Assembly (NCBI RefSeq): GCF_026723765.1
Contig: NZ_CP113524.1
Coordinates: forward strand, 3,085,001 to 3,149,000
Length of the DNA: 64,000 bases
Reading direction: 5' to 3'
Origin: Lacrimispora xylanolytica
GTDB taxonomy: Bacteria > Bacillota > Clostridia > Lachnospirales > Lachnospiraceae
Of the stretch, positions 1 through 7,413 are shown in pieces. The stretch's first letter is position 1. Each line of letters starts with the position of its first letter. Both the position numbers and the translations under genes were made by a program. The notes under the pieces are model-generated. The model worked only from the letters and a program-made list of their open reading frames with translations, was not told the DNA's origin and did not search any database.

Positions 1-2
1 AG

Positions 3-233
3 CTGGCGGTACGGGATTTTATTCGAAAACAGAACAAAAAGCACAACACCACCGTCCTAATTACCACCCATGATATGCAGGACATTGAAGCCCTGGCGGA
101 CCGGGTCTTATTAATTGGAAAAGGTACGCTTCTTTTTGATGGGTCCCTTCCAGATTTAATGACTCACCAGCCAAGAGAAGATGCAACTCTGGACGAAATC
201 ATCGCTGCCCTTTACCGGGACTATGATATTTAG
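3..233 (+). CDS. ABC transporter ATP-binding protein, C-terminal part (cut by window start)
   Basis: This is the last 76 residues of an ATPase that powers an ABC-2 type exporter; its 5' end lies outside the window. The visible part contains the switch-histidine (H-loop) stretch TTHDMQDIEALADRV followed by a typical C-terminal tail. The Walker A, signature and Walker B motifs are not visible. It ends at TAG 231-233, about 10 bases before the first permease gene, whose ribosome site lies right after this stop, so the three genes form one operon. The pairing with two PF06182-type permeases suggests the COG4586/COG4587/COG3694 type of uncharacterised exporter. Substrate is unknown. Confidence 0.85.
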   Translation: MAVRDFIRKQNKKHNTTVLITTHDMQDIEALADRVLLIGKGTLLFDGSLPDLMTHQPREDATLDEIIAALYRDYDI

Positions 234-243
234 GAGGCGGAAC

Positions 244-1047
244 ATGAAAAAATACGCTTCGTTTTTCCGTATCCGTTTCATCCATGGTCTTCAATACCGG
301 ACTGCGGCTGTTTCTGGTATGATCACTCAGTTCATCTGGGGCATCATGGAAATTTTATTATTCCGCGCCTTCTACCAGGCATCTCCGGAAAGCTTCCCCA
401 TGACCTTTCAGGCACTCTCCAATTATGTGTGGCTCCAGCAGGCGTTTTTGGCACTCTATTTGATCTGGTTCTGGGAATCCCAGCTGTTTGATTCCATTAC
501 AAACGGGGATGTGGCTTATGAGCTATGCCGGCCAGTCCGTCTCTATAATATGTGGTTTGTCCGGGGCATGGCTGTTCGTTTATCCAAGGCAGTGCTTCGA
601 TGTATTCCAGTCTTATTATTTGCCTGGCTTCTCCCAGCCCCCTATGGACTAACATTGCCACCGGACTTTAGAACATGGTTTTTTACCCTCCTCTCCATGA
701 CACTGGCATTTCTCCTTGTGATCGCCTTTGGAATGATCGTTTATATGTCCGTTTTTTATACCATCTCTTCCCAGGGTATTAAGCTCCTGGCCTCTTCCGT
801 CTCAGAATTTCTGGGGGGAGCGGTGATTCCTTTGCCCTTTCTGCCAGATGGTATCCGGGAAATTGTAAATATCCTTCCCTTTGCTTCTGCACAAAATGTT
901 CCTTTCCGTATCTTCGGGGGAGATTTGACTGGCAGGGAGATGTATATAAGCCTTCTCTTACAGTGTTTCTGGTTTATCACCTTTTTACTCATCGGACGAG
1001 CCATGGAGCAAAGGGCTTTGAAACGTGTTGTGATTCAGGGAGGCTGA
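244..1047 (+). CDS. ABC-2 family transporter permease (first of pair)
   Basis: A 267-residue integral membrane protein, probably one half of the channel served by the ATPase just upstream. About six hydrophobic segments are visible, and the cytosolic N-terminus opens with MKKYASFFRIRF. I chose the ATG at 244 because TAGGAGG lies just before it; an in-frame ATG at 181 is inside the ATPase gene and lacks a ribosome site. Size and composition fit PF06182 (COG4587-like) permeases. The next permease starts 13 bases downstream. The transported substrate cannot be read from the sequence. Confidence 0.85.
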   Translation: MKKYASFFRIRFIHGLQYRTAAVSGMITQFIWGIMEILLFRAFYQASPESFPMTFQALSNYVWLQQAFLALYLIWFWESQLFDSITNGDVAYELCRPVRLYNMWFVRGMAVRLSKAVLRCIPVLLFAWLLPAPYGLTLPPDFRTWFFTLLSMTLAFLLVIAFGMIVYMSVFYTISSQGIKLLASSVSEFLGGAVIPLPFLPDGIREIVNILPFASAQNVPFRIFGGDLTGREMYISLLLQCFWFITFLLIGRAMEQRALKRVVIQGG

Positions 1048-1060
1048 AAGGAGGGATTAT

Positions 1061-1846
1061 ATGAAATCAATTGATTTGTACAAAAAATATTGTATCATCC
1101 ACTTAAAGTGCATCATGCAGCATAAGGTCTCTTTTCTTTTAAACACCATGGGATTATTCCTGATGTCCTTTAACCTGTTTTTAGGAGTCTACTTCATGAT
1201 GGACCGTTTTCAACAGGTAAAAGGCTTCTCTTATGAGGAAGTGCTGCTCTGCTTTTCCATCACACTTATGGCCTTTACCATTGCAGAGCTTTTCTTTCGG
1301 AGTCTGGATACCTTTGATTCCATTATAAGAAGCGGCGAGTTTGACCGGATTCTTCTTCGTCCGAGAAACTGCCTTTTCACTGTGTTATGCAGCAAGATTG
1401 AATTTACCCGTATCGGGCGGCTTTTACAGACCCTTCTTATGTTCGCATACGGAATTTCATTCAGTGATATAGACTGGAATCCCTTCCGCATCATGGTCAT
1501 AGCGCTTATGATTCTGGGTGGAGTTGTGGTGTTTGCTTCTATTTACCTTATATTTGCCTCCATCTGCTTTTTTACTCTGGAAGGACTGGAATTTATGAAT
1601 GTATTTACAGACGGTGCCAGAGAGTACGGAAAATATCCCATTGGAGTTTATGGAAAGACCGTTGTTACGATCTGTACTTACATCGTGCCCTTTTCCTTAT
1701 TTCAGTACTATCCATTTCTTTATTTAACAGGTAAAGCAGAGCATGCATGGTATGGACTTCTTCCAATTGCCGGGTGTCTCTTTCTGATTCCTGCCATACT
1801 GCTTTGGAGATTTGGAGTATCCAGATATCAATCCTCCGGTTCTTGA
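1061..1846 (+). CDS. ABC-2 family transporter permease (second of pair)
   Basis: A 261-residue membrane protein with about six hydrophobic segments, resembling COG3694-type permeases that accompany COG4587 proteins. It probably forms a heterodimer with the preceding permease. An AAGGAGG site precedes ATG 1061. Its stop codon overlaps the -35 hexamer of the promoter for the following methyltransferase, so the operon appears to end here and a separate transcription unit to begin. No terminator hairpin separates them, so read-through is possible. Substrate unknown. Confidence 0.84.
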   Translation: MKSIDLYKKYCIIHLKCIMQHKVSFLLNTMGLFLMSFNLFLGVYFMMDRFQQVKGFSYEEVLLCFSITLMAFTIAELFFRSLDTFDSIIRSGEFDRILLRPRNCLFTVLCSKIEFTRIGRLLQTLLMFAYGISFSDIDWNPFRIMVIALMILGGVVVFASIYLIFASICFFTLEGLEFMNVFTDGAREYGKYPIGVYGKTVVTICTYIVPFSLFQYYPFLYLTGKAEHAWYGLLPIAGCLFLIPAILLWRFGVSRYQSSGS

Positions 1847-1872
1847 CAAGGAAATAACAAAAGGTATATAAT
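1843..1872 (+). promoter_or_regulatory. Predicted sigma-A promoter of the methyltransferase gene
   Basis: TTGACA at 1843-1848 and TATAAT at 1867-1872 are separated by 18 bases: both hexamers match the consensus exactly. The -35 box overlaps the stop codon of the upstream permease. The predicted start of transcription near 1879 lies just before a perfect palindrome at 1886-1899. Confidence 0.75.
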
Positions 1873-1885
1873 GGGTGAAATATAG

Positions 1886-1899
1886 TTAGTTTAAACTAA
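1886..1899. promoter_or_regulatory. Perfect 14-bp palindrome, likely repressor operator
   Basis: TTAGTTTAAACTAA reads the same on both strands and lies about 13 bases after the -10 box of a consensus promoter, where a dimeric repressor would block initiation or early elongation. Its AT-rich form resembles MarR- or TetR-type operators, but no such regulator gene is in the window. The function is inferred from position and symmetry only. Confidence 0.5.
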
Positions 1900-1931
1900 T
1901 CGTCTTGTTCACTCAAATAAGGAGGAGCATT

Positions 1932-2732
1932 ATGTCTACAGAGCTTGGCGGAGTTATGGAAACACTTTTTATTACTCTTTACGTTAGGGCAAAGGATGCC
2001 ACCAGCAATAATCCCGTCCTCAATGACAGGAAGGCAGTGGAAATCGTAAAGAAAATCGATTACGATTTCAGGAAATTCCAACATGGCATCATGTCCTATT
2101 ACGGTGTACTGGCACGGGCAAAGATCATGGATGAAAGGGCAAAGGCATTTATTAAAAAGCATCCTGACTGTGTGGTCGTCTCCGTGGGCTGCGGCCTGGA
2201 TACCAGATTTTCACGTGTGGATAATGGGAAAATACAGTGGTACAATCTGGACTTTCCAGAGGTCATTGCTAAACGGGAGCAATACGTTGTACCCAACGAA
2301 CGAGAGACAAACATCCCTAAATCAGCTTTGGATTCCTCCTGGCCAGAGGATGTTAAAACGGATGGAAAAAAGCTTTTGATTCTTTCCGAAGGCATGATGA
2401 TGTATCTAAAGGAAGAGGAAGTCAAAAAGCTTCTACATATTCTTACCAATGGATTTGACCAGTTTGAAGCCCAGTTTGATCTGCTGTATAAAGGTATGGC
2501 CAACAAAGGCAAATTCCATGACACTGTTAAAAAGACAAAGGCGGAGTTTAATTGGGGCGTGAAAGACGGCAGCGAGGTGGTGAAACTCTGCCCAGCTCTC
2601 AAGCAGACTGGACTTATTAATTTTACCGATGAGCTAAAGCACCTCCTCCCAGGCTTTATGAAGATATTCACTCCCATTCTATACCTAACAAATGACAGGC
2701 TTGGAATTTATCAATATAAAAAGGTACAATAA
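1932..2732 (+). CDS. Class I SAM-dependent methyltransferase, LCM family
   Basis: A 266-residue protein of the leucine carboxyl methyltransferase-like family (PF04072, COG3315). The SAM-binding loop is seen as VVVSVGCGLDTRFSRVD near residues 80-97, followed by the acidic strand YNLDFPEVIAKRE and a family-typical LSEGMMMYLKEEEV. Bacterial members methylate small-molecule or polyketide-type substrates; the target here is unknown. ATG 1932 is preferred over an in-frame ATG at 1905 because AAGGAGG stands just before it. It is a single-gene unit with its own promoter, an operator-like palindrome and a downstream terminator. Confidence 0.85.
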   Translation: MSTELGGVMETLFITLYVRAKDATSNNPVLNDRKAVEIVKKIDYDFRKFQHGIMSYYGVLARAKIMDERAKAFIKKHPDCVVVSVGCGLDTRFSRVDNGKIQWYNLDFPEVIAKREQYVVPNERETNIPKSALDSSWPEDVKTDGKKLLILSEGMMMYLKEEEVKKLLHILTNGFDQFEAQFDLLYKGMANKGKFHDTVKKTKAEFNWGVKDGSEVVKLCPALKQTGLINFTDELKHLLPGFMKIFTPILYLTNDRLGIYQYKKVQ

Positions 2733-2813
2733 CTGAATATGGATCGATTGCCAGATGCAAGGAACCATTTATAATTCAATGTAGTATTACAGCGGACAGA
2801 AAAAGCAAACTAC

Positions 2814-2867
2814 AAAAAAACGTCTTGATCGGAAACTTCAATGAGATTTCCATTCAAGACGTTTTTT
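2814..2867. terminator. Bidirectional intrinsic terminator
   Basis: The arms CGTCTTGA (2821-2828) and TCAAGACG (2854-2861) are extended by an inner GGAAA/TTTCC pair. The stem is flanked by seven A on the left and six T on the right, so it can end transcription from the methyltransferase (+) and from the lysozyme gene (-). Confidence 0.85.
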
Positions 2868-2894
2868 ATAGATTAAAAATTAAGAAACATTCTT

Positions 2895-3845
2895 TTACGA
2901 CTTGCCTTTCGTCGTTCCATCGGACTCAAAGTGATAGGAGGTTCCATCAACCACCATATCGGTATCGTGAACCATAACACCATTCTGGTCTAAGTAATAC
3001 CACGCTCCGTCCAGAGAAAGCCAGCCAGTCTGCTTATTGAAATTCTTCATGTAATACCGGTTTCCGTCTATGATCTTCCAGCCGTCTGCCGGAATGAGGC
3101 CATGATAGTCCTTAAATGAAAACTCAATGGTCACATCTCCCTCAATTCCAGCCACTCTTCCCTGGTCGGTACACTGCCATATGGTTCGGTTCGTACAGTC
3201 ATTGACGGTGCCATACCTTGCGTACCAGACATCGTATGGAATCCTGCTCATATCAATGTGGTAATTGAGCCATTTGTTATTGGCATATACAATGGGACGA
3301 TATCCTGCATCCTCTATGATTTTACAGAAGGCATTGATGTTATCTGTAATCTGTTGTCTGGTCATGCGGTTGTCTAAAAGATACTGAGATTCCACGTCAT
3401 AGGCCACCGGATAGGAAATGGGATAATCCTTAATTTCTCGGAGCACATATCTCGCTTCTTCCTCAGCGGTGGCAACATCAAGAGCCTGTGTGTAAAAGAA
3501 GATACCTGTCTTGATCCCGCTTTTTGCTGCATTCTTCATATTAACGGAATAGTAAGGATCTTTATCATTTAAATAGCCAAGGCGAATCATGGCAAAAGAA
3601 ACACCGGACTCCTTCACCTTATCCCAGTTGATTCCACCGCCTTCTTCATTCTGGCGGTTCTGGTATTTAGAGACCGTGATTCCTTTTTCCAATGCCCCGG
3701 TAATTGGCTTTCCCGATGCATCTACATACTGACCATTTTCCTGGCTCCAGGCTTCCCCGGAAAAACCATTCATTGGCGTAGCTATTATGATAGAGGTAAC
3801 TAAACCAGCAATAATGCCTGCTGTGACCCTCATTCTTATGTTCAT
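2895..3845 (-). CDS. Secreted GH25-family lysozyme-like protein with cell-wall-binding repeats
   Basis: A 316-residue exported protein. Residues 1-25 form a signal peptide or anchor. Residues 53-245 are a GH25 (Cellosyl/Cpl-1 type) muramidase-like barrel with the catalytic-pair motif YDVES (Asp150, Glu152). The last 65 residues carry aromatic repeats of the choline/cell-wall-binding type (GWKIIDGNRYYMKN, WLSLDGAWYYLDQNG). Family members cut N-acetylmuramyl linkages in peptidoglycan. Two normally conserved aspartates are threonine here: GITVSKYQ (Thr57) instead of GIDVS, and GDVTIEF (Thr239) where VD is usual. Activity is therefore uncertain. It is monocistronic, ending in a bidirectional terminator. 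Confidence 0.85.
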   Translation of the reverse strand: MNIRMRVTAGIIAGLVTSIIIATPMNGFSGEAWSQENGQYVDASGKPITGALEKGITVSKYQNRQNEEGGGINWDKVKESGVSFAMIRLGYLNDKDPYYSVNMKNAAKSGIKTGIFFYTQALDVATAEEEARYVLREIKDYPISYPVAYDVESQYLLDNRMTRQQITDNINAFCKIIEDAGYRPIVYANNKWLNYHIDMSRIPYDVWYARYGTVNDCTNRTIWQCTDQGRVAGIEGDVTIEFSFKDYHGLIPADGWKIIDGNRYYMKNFNKQTGWLSLDGAWYYLDQNGVMVHDTDMVVDGTSYHFESDGTTKGKS

Positions 3846-3881
3846 GTTATCATTTCCCCCAAATATAACTTATTAATTCTA

Positions 3882-5009
3882 TTAATCCGGCTCTTTCCGA
3901 AACACATTGATATCATGAATCAATGTTCTCACACTGTAAAAAAACAGATCAAAAGCCCCAAATTCATATAAGCTAAGAAACAGCATTCCAATCGGCACTG
4001 CTAAAATCATTCCTGCAATTCCGCTTATTTTAAATCCCAAGTATAAAAACAGCAGCGTCATAAGAGGGTCAAGTCCCATGGTATCTCCCACAATCTTTGG
4101 CTGTATAATCTGTCTCAACACAAGAGTCAGCACATAAATAGCTACCAGGCCAAGCCCAAAGGCATAATCACCGGATACGATCCGCACCAAAGCCCATGGG
4201 ATTAAAATAGTACCCGTACCCAGAATAGGCAGAAAATCCAGAAATGCAATCAGCACTGCCAGTAAAAGCGCGTAGTCTACACCAAGCACTAGAAATCCCA
4301 CGGCCAGTACTGCACCGATGATAAACATTATCTTAAACTGGGCGAGAAAATAACCGCTTACCAGATGCTTGACATCCTTTTTAAAATAGCTGTAATATCT
4401 GGTTCCTCCTCTTGGGACATAACGGTGGATGATATCCATAATTTTATCCCTGTCTACAATGAAGAGATAGGAAGAAAAAATGGTCACCACAGTATAAACA
4501 AGAGCCGCCGGTATACTTTTTACCAAGCTGCCGGCTACCATGACCGTAGGAGAAGCTATCTTTTGAACTGCAACATTCATATATTGTTCGATATGAGCAA
4601 TAAACTGATTCACGGAATCCTGCATTCCCTGAGGCAGGAACTTTAAAATTCCCTGTACGTTAATCAGAATCTTCTGGATCTCTACCCACGCCGCCTCGTA
4701 ATACTGGGGAATGTGCTCCACAAAACCAATGGTCTCATAAATAAGCTTGGAAATCAGGAAATAAAGGGCCACGATAATGAGTGTAAGCACACCTACCACA
4801 ATCAAAACGGAGCTGTGCTTTCTAACGATCTTTAAACGCTTTTCCAAAAAGCGCACCAAAGGATTGGCTATCACCGCAATGACCCAGCCAATCACAAAAG
4901 GCAGAAAAAATTTCATCACCCTTGGTCCCCATACGCAGACCAGGTACAGGAACAGAATGGGGATGATAATATTAAGTATCAATTTCAAATATTTCTTCAC
5001 AGAATCCAT
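3882..5009 (-). CDS. ytvI: AI-2E family transporter, YtvI-like sporulation membrane protein
   Basis: About 375 residues with roughly eight membrane segments and a long soluble loop in the middle. It belongs to PF01594. The C-terminal signature is visible as FLDFLPILGTGTILIPWA followed by the QPKIVGDTMGLDPL loop. The best match from memory is YtvI, a sporulation-associated member of the family in Firmicutes; the AI-2 transport name applies to E. coli TqsA and should not be assumed. I prefer ATG 5009, about eight bases after AGG, although GTG 5018 and ATG 5015 are in frame. It follows hisC by about 50 bases on the same strand. Confidence 0.8.
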   Translation of the reverse strand: MDSVKKYLKLILNIIIPILFLYLVCVWGPRVMKFFLPFVIGWVIAVIANPLVRFLEKRLKIVRKHSSVLIVVGVLTLIIVALYFLISKLIYETIGFVEHIPQYYEAAWVEIQKILINVQGILKFLPQGMQDSVNQFIAHIEQYMNVAVQKIASPTVMVAGSLVKSIPAALVYTVVTIFSSYLFIVDRDKIMDIIHRYVPRGGTRYYSYFKKDVKHLVSGYFLAQFKIMFIIGAVLAVGFLVLGVDYALLLAVLIAFLDFLPILGTGTILIPWALVRIVSGDYAFGLGLVAIYVLTLVLRQIIQPKIVGDTMGLDPLMTLLFLYLGFKISGIAGMILAVPIGMLFLSLYEFGAFDLFFYSVRTLIHDINVFRKEPD

Positions 5010-5060
5010 TTCCATCACCTGTCTCTATTATACTATCCCAGGGAACTTCTGGCAAATAAA

Positions 5061-6119
5061 TTAATTCGAAAGAAAAGCCTCTAAAAAATCAAATAATTGC
5101 TTCATCTCCTCTTCTGTACCAATGGTAATACGCAGATAATTGTCAAGTCTTGGCAAATTAAAATAACGAACAAAGATGTGGGCTTCACGAAGAGCCTTAT
5201 AGATATCTTCCGCCTTTATCTCCTTGTGAGCTGCAAAAATAAAATTTGCTTTGGAATCCGGGAAGGAAAATCCAAGGTCTTTTAACCGTTTCTTTGCTTC
5301 TTCTCTCGTTTTTATAATTTTATCAAGACATTCTTTAAAATAATTATCATCCTTTACTGCCTCTCGCCCGAGGATGAGGGAAGGCATGTTCATGGTATAG
5401 GAATTATAGGAATACTTCACATCATGGATCGAACGGATTAAGTCCGGATGTCCTATGGCATATCCAATTCTCATACCTGCTAAGGAGCGGGATTTGCTGA
5501 AGGTCTGTACCACCAGAAGATTTTCATACTTTCTGGTGAGCTTCACTGCGCTTTCACCACCAAAATCAATGTATGCTTCATCGATAATTACCACAGAATT
5601 CTGGTTATGTGCAATGATTGCCTCTACTTCATCAAGGGGCAGTAAAACACCGGTGGGCGCATTGGGATTCGAAAATATTATGCCTCCATTTGCTTTATAA
5701 TAATCTTCTTTCCTTATAGTAAAATCCTCTTGAAGCACTGGGGTCTTATAAGGAATTCCAAAAAGCTCCGCCCAAACTTTATAAAAGGAGTAGCTTACAT
5801 CAGGAAAAAGGATGGGAAGTTCTGAGTTAAAAAATGTCATAAATGCCATGGCAATTACATCATCAGAGCCTACGCCAACAAAAACCTCATCATTGCCCAC
5901 TCCATAATATTCTGAAAGCACATGGACAAGGTCCGAAGCTTTGGGATCTGGATATTTCCGGAACTGGTCGTAATCCAACTCTTTTAATGCCTTCTCTACA
6001 GAGGGCGACGGAGGATATGGATTCTCATTGGTATTTAATTTGATCAGATCCGCTCCCTTTGGCTGTTCTCCCGGCACGTAAGGTTCCACATTTCTTATAT
6101 TTGCTTCCCAGGTTCTCAT
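5061..6119 (-). CDS. hisC: Histidinol-phosphate aminotransferase
   Basis: A 352-residue fold-type I PLP enzyme that converts imidazole acetol phosphate and glutamate to histidinol phosphate in histidine synthesis. Visible marks are the N-terminal LNTNENPYPPSPSV typical of HisC, NPNAPTG for substrate binding, DEAYIDF for the PLP-ring aspartate, and FSKSRSLAGMRIGY with the Schiff-base lysine near residue 209. The start overlaps the stop of the upstream aminotransferase (ATGA), with AAGGAGG inside that gene, so the two are translationally coupled. No other his genes are here; a role with other aromatic substrates is possible. Confidence 0.9.
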   Translation of the reverse strand: MRTWEANIRNVEPYVPGEQPKGADLIKLNTNENPYPPSPSVEKALKELDYDQFRKYPDPKASDLVHVLSEYYGVGNDEVFVGVGSDDVIAMAFMTFFNSELPILFPDVSYSFYKVWAELFGIPYKTPVLQEDFTIRKEDYYKANGGIIFSNPNAPTGVLLPLDEVEAIIAHNQNSVVIIDEAYIDFGGESAVKLTRKYENLLVVQTFSKSRSLAGMRIGYAIGHPDLIRSIHDVKYSYNSYTMNMPSLILGREAVKDDNYFKECLDKIIKTREEAKKRLKDLGFSFPDSKANFIFAAHKEIKAEDIYKALREAHIFVRYFNLPRLDNYLRITIGTEEEMKQLFDFLEAFLSN

Positions 6120-7324
6120 GCATCTCCCTCCTTATTTCCTCCAAGTCCATACGCCTTTGCAATGGCCTCAAACGCCGGCAGGGAACGAAGAATCTGGTCA
6201 TACGAGACACAGTATGCGATGCGGACGTATCCTGGGCAGGCAAAAGAGCTGCCTGGGACGAGAAGCACCAGGTGTTCTTTGCAAAACTGACAGAATTCCT
6301 TATCATCCACAGGCGCTTTCATAAATAAATAAAAGGCTCCCTGAGGCTTGATGCAGGTAAATCCATATTCTTTCAAACGGCCGTAGAGGAGTTCCCTGTT
6401 TTGATTGTATGCATCTACATTGACCTGTTCGTCCACACAGCGCATAATGACCCTCTGCATGAGTGAGGGAGCATTGACACAGCCAAGCACCCGGTTAGCT
6501 ATGGCTGCCGCCGCTGCCACAGCTTGAAAGTCATCGACTTCATCCGGAATGACCAGGTAACCAATTCTCTCTCCCGGAAGGGACAGGGATTTACTGTAGG
6601 AGTAGCAGACCATTGTGTTATGGTAAAATGGAGTCACATATGGTACCTCTGCCCCATCATAAGCCAGTTCTCTGTATGGCTCGTCAGAAATAAGAACGAT
6701 AGACTTCCCGTATTCCTTTTCCTTCCCCCTCATGATCTCTGATAACTTCTCTAACGTCTCGGAGGAATAAATCACACCCGTAGGATTATTGGGGGTATTG
6801 ATAATGACCGCCTTTGTTTTCTCCGTGATCCGCCGTTCAAATTCAGTTAAATCTGGCTGAAAGGTCTCCGTATCAGGAGGCACCACAGACAGTACCCCAT
6901 CGTAATTTCTTACATAGGAGCCATATTCCATGAAATACGGGGCAAATACAATCACCTCATCGCCTGGATTCAGTATGGTCTTTAATATCACGTTCATGCC
7001 GCTGGCTGCGCCAACGGTCATCAATATATTTTCCAATCGAAAATGAGTCCCAAACCGTCTGTTTAAAGACTGGGCAATGGCATCCCGCACATCCTCGTAT
7101 CCCGCATTGCTCATATAGCCATGGACCATGGTCGTCTCTTCTTCGGTGACGATGTCAAGAATGGCTTTATTCACCGCTGAAGGTGCCGGTACATTGGGAT
7201 TTCCCAGACTAAAATCGTATACGTTCTCCCGTCCGTATAAAGCTGCCAGTTTCTTTCCTTCCTCAAACATGGCACGGATTGCGGAATTGTTTTCTACAAG
7301 AGGTCTCATTTTCTCTGATATCAT
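6116..7324 (-). CDS. Pyridoxal-phosphate-dependent aminotransferase, class I
   Basis: A 402-residue aspartate-aminotransferase-type enzyme (class I/II, PF00155). Motifs include FSLGNPNVPAP, NTPNNPTGV, the ISDEPYREL strand that binds the PLP ring, and CYSYSKSLSLPGERIGY with the catalytic lysine. Family members move amino groups among aspartate, alanine, aromatic or branched substrates; the exact one cannot be told. It is the first gene of a pair with hisC (4-base overlap). ATG 7324 follows AAGGAAGG at a normal distance. A TATAAT-like box lies upstream near 7365-7370, without a clear -35. Confidence 0.88.
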   Translation of the reverse strand: MISEKMRPLVENNSAIRAMFEEGKKLAALYGRENVYDFSLGNPNVPAPSAVNKAILDIVTEEETTMVHGYMSNAGYEDVRDAIAQSLNRRFGTHFRLENILMTVGAASGMNVILKTILNPGDEVIVFAPYFMEYGSYVRNYDGVLSVVPPDTETFQPDLTEFERRITEKTKAVIINTPNNPTGVIYSSETLEKLSEIMRGKEKEYGKSIVLISDEPYRELAYDGAEVPYVTPFYHNTMVCYSYSKSLSLPGERIGYLVIPDEVDDFQAVAAAAAIANRVLGCVNAPSLMQRVIMRCVDEQVNVDAYNQNRELLYGRLKEYGFTCIKPQGAFYLFMKAPVDDKEFCQFCKEHLVLLVPGSSFACPGYVRIAYCVSYDQILRSLPAFEAIAKAYGLGGNKEGDA

Positions 7325-7413
7325 AATTGTTACCTTCCTTTATCCTGAAATGGTTATATGGAATTATATCACAAGTCCTTAAAAGGGTCTATGTATTTTA
7401 ACACTTTAATTCA

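Noticed and set aside
2099-2677. A long minus-strand frame of 192 codons opposite the methyltransferase gene.
   Set aside because: It is the reverse shadow of a well-supported gene, has no ribosome site, and gives low-complexity Ser-rich sequence.
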